A stretch of DNA of 64,000 nt from Robinsoniella peoriensis (lineage in GTDB: Bacteria; Bacillota; Clostridia; Lachnospirales; Lachnospiraceae). Of the stretch, positions 9,601-18,079 are shown piece after piece. The notes under the pieces were generated by a model. That model was not told the DNA's origin. It was given only the letters and a program-made list of their open reading frames with translations, and made no database searches. Made by a program: the position numbers and the translations under genes. Positions within the stretch are counted from its first letter, which is position 1. Each line of letters opens with the position of its first letter. Location: assembly GCF_042680125.1 (NCBI RefSeq), contig NZ_JBHTNY010000026.1; one strand, written 5' to 3'.

Positions 9601-11370
9601 ATGAAAAAGAAATGCAAAAAAATTGCAGCCATTCTGGCATGTGTGGCATTGACCATTGCGGTAATAGCCGGATGTGGGAAGAGCACTGCATCACTGGAAA
9701 CTACGTCTCAGCAACAGAAAGAAGAAAAAAGTACAGGTGAGGCACCAGCAAGTGAGTCTGAAAATGAGTCAGTAAGTGAGTCAGCAAGTGATGAAGCAAG
9801 TGAGTCAGCAACAAGTGGGCAGCCGGCAAGCGAGGCAGCACAAAGCAGTGCTGGTACAGACAGTTTGGTTGTGGCGATGACAAAGGATCAGAGCACGATT
9901 ACCCCTTTTACGTATATTAATGGAACACCGGGATTTGATGTCATGAGATTTATGTATGACAGTCTCTTTACAATCAATCAGGAGAATGAAGCAGTACCCT
10001 GGATGGTGGATGATTCCTACGAAGTAAGTGAAGATTATAAAACCTATAAGGTAACGCTTTTGGAAGGGCAGAAGTGGCATGATGGAAAACCTGTTACAGC
10101 AGATGATGTGAAGTTTACCTTTGAATATGTGCTGACGCAGACTCTGGGAAGATGGATTACGATTGCATCCCAGGTGGAATCCATAGAAGTGAATGGAAAT
10201 GATATAACATTTACTTTATCTGATCCGAATCCTGATTTTATCCGCTCAGGGCTGGCTGATATGCGAATTGTTGCCAAACATATGTATGAAGGGGTAACCG
10301 ATGGCACAACTGTGGAGAACATGGGAAGCGGTGCTTATAAAATGTCTGAATATAAGCCGGAACAGTATTATACACTGGAAGCCCAGGAAGATTATTTTAA
10401 AGGAACGCCAAAAGTAAAGACCATTCAGATGCCTGTTATTGCAGATGGCGCTGCGAGGCAGCAGTCTCTGATTTCTGGTGAAATAGCGGCATATACAGGA
10501 AGTATTACGCCTGAAATGATTGATACCTATGAAGCGGCAGAAAACATTAAATTGATTGAAACGGAAGGTTATGCGTCTACCCTCCTTTTATTTAATTGTG
10601 AAAGAGCGCCATTTAACGAAGCTAATTTCAGAAAAGCACTTACATATGCGGTAAATTTGGACGAAATTATAGACCAGGTATGTCTGGGCAGAGCGCAGAA
10701 AGGAACAGCGGGATATATAAAGAGTGGTCTGAAAGAGTATACAGAAGGACTGGACTATGAATTCAATGTTATGAAAGCAGAACAGATGCTGGATGAACTG
10801 GGGTATACTGAAAAAGACAGTGATGGAATGCGTCTTACAAAAGAAGGTGAGAAGATGGATCTGGAACTGCTTGTGCAGTCCGGTAATACGCTTCGCATGC
10901 GTACGGCTGAGCTTCTGGCAGCACAGCTTGCCAAGGCAGGAGTCAGAGTGACCGTGAACGCTATGGAATCTCAGACCGTGGATGAAAAGGTATGGCCGGA
11001 ATTCGATGTATCAAAGGGCCGTGATTATGACATGGCTATGTGGGGCTGGTCAGCGCCTGTTATTCAGAAAGCAGGCAGTATTCTCACCTCCTGTTACAGC
11101 GATTTTGTAGAGGGAGGAGATAATCTGGGAGGATATAAGAGTGAGGCTTTTGATACTCTGGCGGCACAATATCTAAAGAGTGCGGATGTAAATGAAAGAC
11201 TGAATCTTTCACATGAAATGCAGAAACTGGCGGCTGAGGAAGCTCCTTTTATAACGCTCTTCTTTGAAGATACAATCAGTGCTGTAAATACATCCTTGTA
11301 TGATGGATGGGTATCAGCAAAAGGAACCTATGCGTTTCATACATTCTCTTTCCTGCCCCAGGAAAAATAA
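9601..11370 (+). CDS. Oligopeptide/nickel-type ABC transporter substrate-binding lipoprotein
   Basis: SBP_bac_5 family protein (DppA/OppA/NikA fold), 589 residues, anchored outside the membrane. A lipoprotein signal ends in VIAGC with the lipidated Cys at residue 25. A Ser/Glu/Ala-rich linker of about 60 residues (repeated SES/SEA units) follows before the binding domain (LVVAMTKDQSTITPF onward; KWHDGKPVTADDVKFTFEYV is the family motif). GGAGG lies six bases before the ATG. It heads an operon with two permeases and two ATPases. A hairpin after the gene probably lowers downstream expression relative to this protein. The ligand (peptide, metal chelate or other) cannot be told. Confidence 0.92.
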   Translation: MKKKCKKIAAILACVALTIAVIAGCGKSTASLETTSQQQKEEKSTGEAPASESENESVSESASDEASESATSGQPASEAAQSSAGTDSLVVAMTKDQSTITPFTYINGTPGFDVMRFMYDSLFTINQENEAVPWMVDDSYEVSEDYKTYKVTLLEGQKWHDGKPVTADDVKFTFEYVLTQTLGRWITIASQVESIEVNGNDITFTLSDPNPDFIRSGLADMRIVAKHMYEGVTDGTTVENMGSGAYKMSEYKPEQYYTLEAQEDYFKGTPKVKTIQMPVIADGAARQQSLISGEIAAYTGSITPEMIDTYEAAENIKLIETEGYASTLLLFNCERAPFNEANFRKALTYAVNLDEIIDQVCLGRAQKGTAGYIKSGLKEYTEGLDYEFNVMKAEQMLDELGYTEKDSDGMRLTKEGEKMDLELLVQSGNTLRMRTAELLAAQLAKAGVRVTVNAMESQTVDEKVWPEFDVSKGRDYDMAMWGWSAPVIQKAGSILTSCYSDFVEGGDNLGGYKSEAFDTLAAQYLKSADVNERLNLSHEMQKLAAEEAPFITLFFEDTISAVNTSLYDGWVSAKGTYAFHTFSFLPQEK

Positions 11371-11385
11371 CAAATGCAAATAAAG

Positions 11386-11421
11386 ATACACAATGGCATT
11401 GGACTGCTGTTGTGTATTTTT
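11386..11421 (+). terminator. Intra-operon attenuator hairpin
   Basis: ATACACAA (11386-11393) pairs with TTGTGTAT (11410-11417), followed by a T run. It lies between the binding-protein gene and the permease genes, a usual place for partial termination that makes binding protein in excess. Confidence 0.6.
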
Positions 11422-11437
11422 CACACAGGAGAAAATA

Positions 11438-12406
11438 TTGAAATATCGTATAACACATTACATAGTTTTACTGGCGGCAGTGGTCATATTGAATTTTTTT
11501 CTGCCAAGGATGCTGCCGGGGTCACCCATCGCTCAGCTGGCGGGTGAAGAAGTGGGCAGTATGACACAGAGCGAAAGAGATCGGATCCTATCAGCCTATG
11601 ACTTGGATAAGCCGCTGACAGTGCAGTTTTTTACCTATATCAGGAATATTGTTACACTGGATTGGGGGATTTCTTTTTCAAAAAAGCAACCGATCACTGA
11701 TTTATTGAAGGCAGCAATCCCCTGGACACTTCTGCTGGTTGGCTGTAACTTGATTCTCTCTACTATTTTGGGAACATTTTTAGGTGCACTATCTGCCGTT
11801 TTGAGGAAGAAGAAGAAAGACATGAAGCTGATGCTTTTGGTGATATTGTGCAGTTCCCTTCCTGCTTTCTGGATAGGTATGATTTTCATTTCCGTTTTTA
11901 GTGTAGGCCTTGGGTGGTTTCCTGTCTATGGCGCCTATTCTATGTTTAGCGGACTGGAAGGGTGGGCATATGCCAAAGATGTTTTTGAACACCTGGTTCT
12001 TCCGGTTACAACTATGACTATCGTTTCCATTTCGGTCTTTTTCACCACGTCAAGATATAGCGTTTTGGAGACGATTCATCAGGATTATGTATTTATGGCA
12101 AAGGTAAGGGGAATATCCAAAAAAAGAGTGCGTTTTTGCTATATGATGAGAAATGCACTGATTCCTGTATTTACCGTTTTTATGATGGAGCTTGGGAGCG
12201 TTTTAAGCGGTTCCGTTGTGATCGAGAGTGTCTTTGCATATCCGGGCCTTGGCAATCTTTTGTATAATGCTGTTTTGTCCAGGGATTATCCGCTGATGCA
12301 GTATGGTTTTCTGGTTTCCTCATTTATGGTAATTGCAACCTCTTTGCTGACGGATATTTTATATTCCAGAATTGATCCCAGGATGGTAGATGAAGATGAA
12401 GAATAG
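11438..12406 (+). CDS. ABC transporter permease, DppB/OppB type
   Basis: Inner-membrane permease, 322 residues from the TTG at 11438, with six predicted helices. The first helix starts at HYIVLLAAVVILNFFLPRMLPGSP, and the PGSP motif is typical of DppB/NikB proteins. The EAA loop region reads YVFMAKVRGISKKRVRFCYMMRNALIP, and the protein ends VDPRMVDE-like (IDPRMVDEDEE). A longer frame opens at 11393, but AGGAG at 11427-11431 sits six bases before TTG 11438 and the upstream codons overlap the attenuator hairpin, so TTG is preferred. It overlaps the next gene by 17 bases. Confidence 0.9.
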   Translation: MKYRITHYIVLLAAVVILNFFLPRMLPGSPIAQLAGEEVGSMTQSERDRILSAYDLDKPLTVQFFTYIRNIVTLDWGISFSKKQPITDLLKAAIPWTLLLVGCNLILSTILGTFLGALSAVLRKKKKDMKLMLLVILCSSLPAFWIGMIFISVFSVGLGWFPVYGAYSMFSGLEGWAYAKDVFEHLVLPVTTMTIVSISVFFTTSRYSVLETIHQDYVFMAKVRGISKKRVRFCYMMRNALIPVFTVFMMELGSVLSGSVVIESVFAYPGLGNLLYNAVLSRDYPLMQYGFLVSSFMVIATSLLTDILYSRIDPRMVDEDEE

Positions 12407-13211
12407 AAAATTATTTATAACAGGCATAGTTATTGTGGTATTTTTCCTGCTTCTGGCAGTGTTTGCTCCGGTGCTGGCACCTCATGAGCCGGATGAAATA
12501 GTCGGACAATCCTTTCAGGCACCCAATGGAGATCATCTGCTGGGGACAAATGATATTGGACAGGATGTATTGACGGAGCTGCTTTATGGAGCAAGATATT
12601 CCATTGCCATTGGATTTCTGGCTATGGCAATTTCTGTGGTGATTGCCTTGACTTTTGGAATTATATCAGGATGGTGCGGGGGCTGGCTGGATAGTATCCT
12701 GATGAAAATCACGACTTTTTTTCTGACTATTCCTTACCTGCCCCTGGTGATACTTCTTGCAGCTTTATTAAAAGGCGGATTGATTACCACTGCCCTCATT
12801 TTGGGAGTCACATCCTGGGCGGAAATGGCTAAGGTAGTGCGTTCCCAGGTTTTGAAGATCAAGAAGCAGGAATATATCCAGACCATTCAGGCAATGGGGG
12901 CAAAAGATGGATATGTTTTGACCAGACACATTTTGCCGGAACTTTTATCCTTTATTGCTTACCATATGATCATTCGGTTCAAATCTTCCATATTGGCAGA
13001 GTCATCATTAAGCTTTCTGGGACTTGGGTCTGCAGTTGTAAAAAGCTGGGGTTCTATGCTGTATTATGCACAGGCTAAAAACGCTTTTCTGACAGCAAGC
13101 TGGAGGTGGCTTGTACTTCCACCGGGATTCATGATTGTAGCTCTGATCTTTAGCCTGATGCTGATTGGATATAGTATAGAGGGAAAAGTAAATCCCGGAA
13201 GGGAGGCTTAG
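12390..13211 (+). CDS. ABC transporter permease, DppC/OppC type
   Basis: Second permease of the importer, 273 residues. The N-terminal helix is followed by the LLGTNDIGQDVLTELLYGARYS motif region characteristic of DppC/NikC, then the EAA loop (YIQTIQAMGAKDGYVLTRHILPE) and ESSLSFLGLG near the C-terminus. The start overlaps the end of the first permease gene. It should pair with that protein in the membrane. Confidence 0.9.
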   Translation: MKMKNRKLFITGIVIVVFFLLLAVFAPVLAPHEPDEIVGQSFQAPNGDHLLGTNDIGQDVLTELLYGARYSIAIGFLAMAISVVIALTFGIISGWCGGWLDSILMKITTFFLTIPYLPLVILLAALLKGGLITTALILGVTSWAEMAKVVRSQVLKIKKQEYIQTIQAMGAKDGYVLTRHILPELLSFIAYHMIIRFKSSILAESSLSFLGLGSAVVKSWGSMLYYAQAKNAFLTASWRWLVLPPGFMIVALIFSLMLIGYSIEGKVNPGREA

Positions 13212-13212
13212 T

Positions 13213-13893
13213 ATGGAACAAACAATATTAGAAGCAAAAAATCTTACGGTTGGTTACGTCAGCAACGCCAGACCAGCAGTGTCAGGGCTTGATTTTACGC
13301 TTGGGGAAGGTGAAACATTGTGCCTGCATGGACAGTCAGGATGTGGTAAAAGCTCTGTTGTATGGGCAGTTATGGGGATGATGGAGGCTTTAGGGGGATA
13401 TGTACAGGGGAGTCTGCGTTATAGAGATAATGAACTGATCGGTTTATCGGAGAAAGAATATGATAGTATCCGTTGGAAAGAAATTGCGCTGGTACCCCAG
13501 TCTTCCATGTCTTCCTTTAATCCAGTGTATAGAATTGGGAAAACTTTAGATGAAATGCTGTGTCTTCAAAATCAGATAAAGGAAAAAAATGAGCGCAGGG
13601 ATATCTGCATGGAATTAATGGAACTTGTCCGGCTTTCACCCAACATACTGGATTCTTATCCCCATGAACTGAGCGGGGGTATGCGCCAGAGAGCGGCAAT
13701 TGCTTTAGCCATACTTTTACATCCCCGGATCTTGATTCTGGATGAGGCAACTACAGGACTGGATGTACTTGTAGAAGCGGATATTTTATGGATGCTGAAA
13801 AAGCTGAGGATGCAAAAAAATATGTCCATGCTGTTTATCAGCCATGACACAAGGATTGCCAATGCTTTCTGTGACAGGAGGATTGAATTTTGA
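13213..13893 (+). CDS. ABC transporter ATP-binding protein, DppD/OppD type (short)
   Basis: Cytoplasmic ATPase of the importer, 226 residues: Walker A GQSGCGKSS (about residues 38-46), Q-loop VPQSS, signature LSGGMRQR, Walker B LILDEATTGLD and the H-loop SHD. It lacks the roughly 80-residue C-terminal extension with the oligopeptide-ATPase Cys cluster present in full DppD proteins, and ends soon after the H-loop. The same shortening is common in importers annotated as nickel- or peptide-type in Firmicutes. It overlaps the next gene at its stop codon. Confidence 0.9.
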   Translation: MEQTILEAKNLTVGYVSNARPAVSGLDFTLGEGETLCLHGQSGCGKSSVVWAVMGMMEALGGYVQGSLRYRDNELIGLSEKEYDSIRWKEIALVPQSSMSSFNPVYRIGKTLDEMLCLQNQIKEKNERRDICMELMELVRLSPNILDSYPHELSGGMRQRAAIALAILLHPRILILDEATTGLDVLVEADILWMLKKLRMQKNMSMLFISHDTRIANAFCDRRIEF

Positions 13894-14681
13894 ACATGGT
13901 ACTGGAAGTGAAGGATGTTTCTAAGACTTATAAAGTAAGACAGAGAAGTAAGAAAAAGGAAACGAAAGCGGTGAGGGGCGTTTCTTTCGATTTGCCTGAG
14001 GGAGAACGGCTGGGAATTATCGGAGCCAGTGGATGTGGGAAGAGCACACTTTTAAAATTGGTTCTGCAAAGCCTGAAGCCCGATGGGGGAGTTATCAGAA
14101 GAAACGGAAGGGTGGGCTTTGTATCCCAGGATCCATACAGTTCACTCTGTAAAAGGCTGTCTGTGGAAAACTGTATTGGAGAGCCCCTGCTGTTTACCGG
14201 ACAGGCAAAGAATATGGAACAATGCAAAACGGCAGTTTGGCAAGTAATGAAAGATGTGCATTTGGATTACGAAACTTATGCCAGGAGATATCCCCATCAA
14301 TTAAGCGGTGGAGAGCGACAGAGAGTATGTATCGCAAGAGCACTTATTTTGCAGACGGATGTTCTGATTCTAGATGAACCAACATCCATGCTGGATTATC
14401 AGGTAAAGGCAAGCCTGGGAGAAACCATATATTCTGTCTCAGCAGAGAGAAAGATGGCAATTTTGCTGGTCACGCATGATATTGAATTTGCCCGTAATCT
14501 GTGCGACAGAATATTGGTGATGAAATCCGGTGAAATCATTGAGTCGGGCAATACAGAGGCTATCTGGAAGAATCCAGGAAATGCATATACAAAAAAACTC
14601 TTTTTTGCGGCAACAGACCTGGAGAGCTATTGGCAGTTAAAAGACAGAATGCCAAGCCTGACACTGGATGAGTCATTATAA
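13890..14681 (+). CDS. ABC transporter ATP-binding protein, DppF/OppF type
   Basis: Second ATPase of the importer, 263 residues: Walker A GASGCGKST, Q-loop VSQDP, signature LSGGERQR, Walker B LILDEPTSMLD, H-loop THD. The TTG start at 13890 overlaps the preceding TGA and has AGGAGG (13876-13881) eight bases before it; the ATG at 13896 would be 14 bases away. Its 3' end overlaps the convergent methyltransferase gene by 55 bases. Confidence 0.9.
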   Translation: MNMVLEVKDVSKTYKVRQRSKKKETKAVRGVSFDLPEGERLGIIGASGCGKSTLLKLVLQSLKPDGGVIRRNGRVGFVSQDPYSSLCKRLSVENCIGEPLLFTGQAKNMEQCKTAVWQVMKDVHLDYETYARRYPHQLSGGERQRVCIARALILQTDVLILDEPTSMLDYQVKASLGETIYSVSAERKMAILLVTHDIEFARNLCDRILVMKSGEIIESGNTEAIWKNPGNAYTKKLFFAATDLESYWQLKDRMPSLTLDESL

Positions 14682-15466
14682 AATCCATGGTCTGCATGTT
14701 CATGAATATAGGATTCTATAATGGGAAGCCATGTTTCTGATGCTTCTGGTATAGACATGTAATACCCGGTCAGCCGTAGTATGGCTTCGCTAATTGGCTC
14801 TCTGTGATTCCAGGAGCATACGACGTGAGTAAGTTCAGGGTTATATCCCATGGTACGCAGCAGGTTTAGAGGATAGGTGATATGATTGCTGCCACTGTGA
14901 GAAAGGGAATGACCCAGAAGCCGGTGTTTAAGGGAGTCCGCTGATGGGGCGTCAGGATTGGGCATGGGATCAATTCCAATGTAAATACAGAAACGGCTGC
15001 ATACAGAAATCATTTTAAGCAGTGCATCCGGGTGATATAGTCCTGGCGCAAGGCTTGCCAGAACGATGTCAAACTTACGGGAACCAAAATCATAGGAACA
15101 GAAATCACCCTTTAATATATCGAAATTATTCTGGTCTTGAGAATGCATTTTCTGACGAAGAATGCGGTTCATGGAGTCTGAGATGTCCATGGCAGTTACA
15201 TGGCTGCAGAACCTGGAGAGGGGAAGCGTGTAGGAACCGGTGCCGCTGCCGATATCAAGAACATTGTATTCGTGATTTAAGAGGCCCTTTGAAGAGAGCA
15301 GATCCAGTACGGCAGTGACACGCCGGGTACTGCTGCCCATGGTTTGGTCGTAATATTTGGCGGAAGCGTTCCAGCAGATGCTTTCATCTGTGAAGGTTTT
15401 TCGAAAGAGGGATTGTTTTGCCGCATCTTTCCAAAGGGATATCCAGTGTGCAGAAGAAGTATTCAT
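14627..15466 (-). CDS. Class I SAM-dependent methyltransferase
   Basis: 279 residues. Motif I NVLDIGSGTGSYTLPLS (about residues 68-84) and the acidic VTAMDISDSMN strand define a Rossmann-fold S-adenosylmethionine binding domain; FDIVLASLAPGLYH follows as motif post-II/III. The substrate is unknown. The gene converges on, and overlaps, the end of the ABC operon. Related methyltransferases are often found beside NikA-like/peptide ABC importers, where a role in metallophore or metal handling has been proposed, but nothing here proves it. ATTATA at 15498-15503 gives a TATAAT -10 on the minus strand. Confidence 0.85.
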   Translation of the reverse strand: MNTSSAHWISLWKDAAKQSLFRKTFTDESICWNASAKYYDQTMGSSTRRVTAVLDLLSSKGLLNHEYNVLDIGSGTGSYTLPLSRFCSHVTAMDISDSMNRILRQKMHSQDQNNFDILKGDFCSYDFGSRKFDIVLASLAPGLYHPDALLKMISVCSRFCIYIGIDPMPNPDAPSADSLKHRLLGHSLSHSGSNHITYPLNLLRTMGYNPELTHVVCSWNHREPISEAILRLTGYYMSIPEASETWLPIIESYIHEHADHGFYNDSSSVRLGILSFNCQ

Positions 15467-15636
15467 AGTTGATAAAGTCCTTTTTATGTTTTACAAAATT
15501 ATAGCATGTGAATGGAAATAAAATGAAGCCCCTGGTGGGGATAAGTTTAAAACAAGAAGCGTTTCAAACTTTCTATCGGTGCAATACCGAAGACTTGTCT
15601 GCGGTATGCAGGGGTATAAAAATGGAGGTAATATAA

Positions 15637-16374
15637 ATGGGTAACAGGATATTATTATTAGGAGTATATGGAATGGAAATGGTTGAATGCGGCGGCGTCC
15701 TCTGCAAAAACGCGAAGAATGGAGGCGTTTCCCACGCAAGTATTATGTTCGCAGGGGAGAAGATGAGGGAAGGACTTGAAAAGGCTTCTGAAATTTTAAA
15801 TACAAGTATAGAATATCTGGGTATGGATTCCGGTGAATTAAGTGGTACACTGGAAGAAAAGCTGCAAATCGTAAAAGTGATCCGTTCTTTTAGGCCTGAC
15901 ATCATAATCACTCAGGATCCGGAGCATTGCGTAAGTGACCTGGATCCGGGCAGGAGGCCGGCAATGACCGTACTGCTGGAAGGAATTGCACTTGCCGGAA
16001 GAGCATATGCACTTGATAAACTGCCGGGATTGGAGCCTTGCAGATGTAATAATATTTATTACATGACACCGGAAAATCCAAACTGCCTTGTTGATATTTT
16101 TGATGTGTGGGATGAAAAATGCCAGGCGATGGATTCTCTGGAGTCTCAGATTCTGTTTATCGGCGAGCTGACCAGTGAAGAAAAAAAGGCACAATATGCA
16201 AAATTCATACCAGGGCTTAATGAGTTGCAGTCACCATTGGAGCAGGGTACACAGATGAAGCGTCTTATGGATACGGCTTATCATCTCTACCAGGGATCTA
16301 CCGGACATAATGATGTGTTTTTATCAGAATGTTACAGAAAAGAAGGGATGTTTGTATTAGAGGAGCTGTTTTGA
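15637..16374 (+). CDS. PIG-L/LmbE-like deacetylase family protein with altered metal site
   Basis: 245 residues. The Rossmann-like layout of LmbE proteins is visible: an opening ILLLGVYGMEMVECGGVL strand-loop, GGVSHASIMFAG, then FRPDIIITQDPEHCVSDLDPGRRPA. In active members the first loop reads AHPDDE and supplies the zinc ligands; here that segment is VYGMEM, so His and both Asp are absent. The later His region is also changed. It is therefore either a divergent enzyme with another metal site or a non-catalytic relative. GGAGG lies seven bases before the ATG. A strong hairpin terminator follows. Confidence 0.65.
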   Translation: MGNRILLLGVYGMEMVECGGVLCKNAKNGGVSHASIMFAGEKMREGLEKASEILNTSIEYLGMDSGELSGTLEEKLQIVKVIRSFRPDIIITQDPEHCVSDLDPGRRPAMTVLLEGIALAGRAYALDKLPGLEPCRCNNIYYMTPENPNCLVDIFDVWDEKCQAMDSLESQILFIGELTSEEKKAQYAKFIPGLNELQSPLEQGTQMKRLMDTAYHLYQGSTGHNDVFLSECYRKEGMFVLEELF

Positions 16375-16401
16375 GAGAATAGACAGTTATATATTTATGT
16401 T

Positions 16402-16430
16402 ACCGTCAGCTATGGCTGGCGGTTTTAAAT
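16402..16430 (+). terminator. Rho-independent terminator
   Basis: ACCGTCAGC (16402-16410) pairs with GCTGGCGGT (16415-16423) with one G-T pair, loop TATG, then TTTAAATTT. Confidence 0.75.
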
Positions 16431-16548
16431 TTAATAATGTTCGCAACCAAAATACATGATAATTAGTTAAAGCCAGCAGAGTATCATAATAAAATCCTAA
16501 ACTCGTAAAAAAGTTCTAAATCATTAAAGTACATAACCCTGGAATTCT

Positions 16549-17020
16549 GTGGATCTTGGTCCAAAGCTGGATTTGCCTGAACTTTTCGTAGATGCAAATC
16601 GTGGTGAGGACCTGAAGATTTTGTCAGCCATGCATCTTGCTTATAATGTCACCGGGTGATGTGTTAGATGAATCAACAGTTTCAGGAGTATATATGGCGG
16701 GTGGAACGGAGACACCGCTTGTATATACCCAGGATGAAGCGGGATTTCATATCACATTGCCAGAGACGCAGGATTCTATTGGAGCCTGCTGGAGCGTATG
16801 GTGTGCTGGATCAGGATGCCAGTGCTTTGGGGGCATTAGCCCGCCTTCTTGGTGACGTGGATCTGAACGGCATCGTTGATACTCAGGATGCAGCAGAACT
16901 GCTGGAGCACAATGCAGAATTAAAAGAGCTGAGCCGGGAACAGGCAGAAGTAGGAGATGTAAACCGGGATGCCGCAACTGACAGCAGTGACGCATCGGCA
17001 AGCCTTCAGTACTCGGGGCT
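16549..17020 (+). pseudogene. Relic of a secreted protein with C-terminal dockerin
   Basis: Coding similarity runs across three frames. The first piece (from about 16549, VDLGPKLDLPELFVDANRG) stops at a TGA near 16657. The second (16655-16780, SGVYMAGGTETPLVYTQDEAGF) resembles the C-terminal beta domain of alpha-L-fucosidases or similar glycosidases. The third (about 16800-17015) is a type I dockerin with two F-hand repeats, DVDLNGIVDTQDA and DVNRDAATDSSDA. Frameshifts and absence of a 5' part show it is dead. Dockerins bind cohesins in cellulosome-like assemblies, so the ancestor may have been an exported glycosidase (inference). Confidence 0.7.
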
Positions 17021-17024
17021 TTTT

Positions 17025-17909
17025 TCAATTTTCAAACTTTTTAACCAGCCGAATCAACAAATCCATAGCTGGTGTAACCCACTTATTCTTATGATAAGCA
17101 CAAACAGCAGTAATCTCAGGAGTTTCCATAGACGTTATGACCTCCTGCAGAATTCCCTGCTTTAATTCCTTTGCAACCGCAAAACGGGGAAGGCAGGCAA
17201 TGCCAAGATTGCTCTGTATACACCGTTTGATTGCCTCTAAGCTGCCAATCTCCATTTCACCATTGAGAACAATGTCCATAACAGACAGATAGTGAACAAA
17301 ACGTTTGTGATAAATGCTGTTTTTATCCACGGTCAGCAGACAGCTTTTCTTGCGCTGGTGCCTGTCTGTAAAATTCAGTTCATCTCCGGTAAGCATGGGG
17401 CTTGCAACAAGAACAAGAGGATAAGAGGTTAAGCGCTCTATCACAGCAAAAGAACCATAGCCATCTACATCATAATGAATGCCCATATCAACCCCGCCAC
17501 TTAATACCTGCTCCCGAATCAAATAACAATTCGATAGCTGCAAAGAAAGTCTGACGTTAGGTGCTTGCTGCCGAAACTGCTCTATAACAGGCTGCATTTT
17601 ATAATTTAATAGAGTTTCAGGAAGTGCAACATTTAGATTTCCTGTTAATTCACGATCCTTTCTTCCGTAATTCTCCATCTGCTCAACTGCTTCCAGTACA
17701 GTGTCCACATAGGGAAGTAACTCCTTGCCCGCCTGTGTTAAAACCATTCTGCGTCCGATTTTGTCAAATAACTTGACAGACAACTCTTGTTCTAAAATCT
17801 GTATCTGCAAAGTAACCGTCGATTGGGCATAGTTAAGCTGCTCGGCTGCTTTTTGAAAGCTTCCGGCTTCTAAAATGGTGCGTAATGTTTGCAGATATTT
17901 AAGTTCCAT
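17025..17909 (-). CDS. LysR-family transcriptional regulator
   Basis: 294 residues. The N-terminal winged HTH reads ILEAGSFQKAAEQLNYAQSTVTLQIQ (about residues 11-36), followed by a linker helix and a periplasmic-binding-like effector domain from about 90. It is transcribed divergently from the QueG-like gene with 170 bases between them, the usual LysR arrangement for control of both genes. The effector is unknown. Confidence 0.92.
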   Translation of the reverse strand: MELKYLQTLRTILEAGSFQKAAEQLNYAQSTVTLQIQILEQELSVKLFDKIGRRMVLTQAGKELLPYVDTVLEAVEQMENYGRKDRELTGNLNVALPETLLNYKMQPVIEQFRQQAPNVRLSLQLSNCYLIREQVLSGGVDMGIHYDVDGYGSFAVIERLTSYPLVLVASPMLTGDELNFTDRHQRKKSCLLTVDKNSIYHKRFVHYLSVMDIVLNGEMEIGSLEAIKRCIQSNLGIACLPRFAVAKELKQGILQEVITSMETPEITAVCAYHKNKWVTPAMDLLIRLVKKFEN

Positions 17910-18079
17910 AAAAAGTCCTCCGGGTATATAGTTCAGAATTATCGAATTTAATATTTTGTTATTTCTATTTTACTGAATTGTTTCTAGCTGATATTATAAA
18001 ATAGATAGATAAAAAGGTCAAGGAGGAGGTTACTGCCGCTCCAGACAGTGTCAGCTTACGAAATGAGAAAGGATAGAAG

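Noticed and set aside
9755..9850. Short repeated units AAGTGAGTCAG / GCAAGTGA
   Set aside because: They encode the Ser/Glu/Ala-rich linker of the lipoprotein and are explained by low-complexity coding, not a separate DNA repeat.
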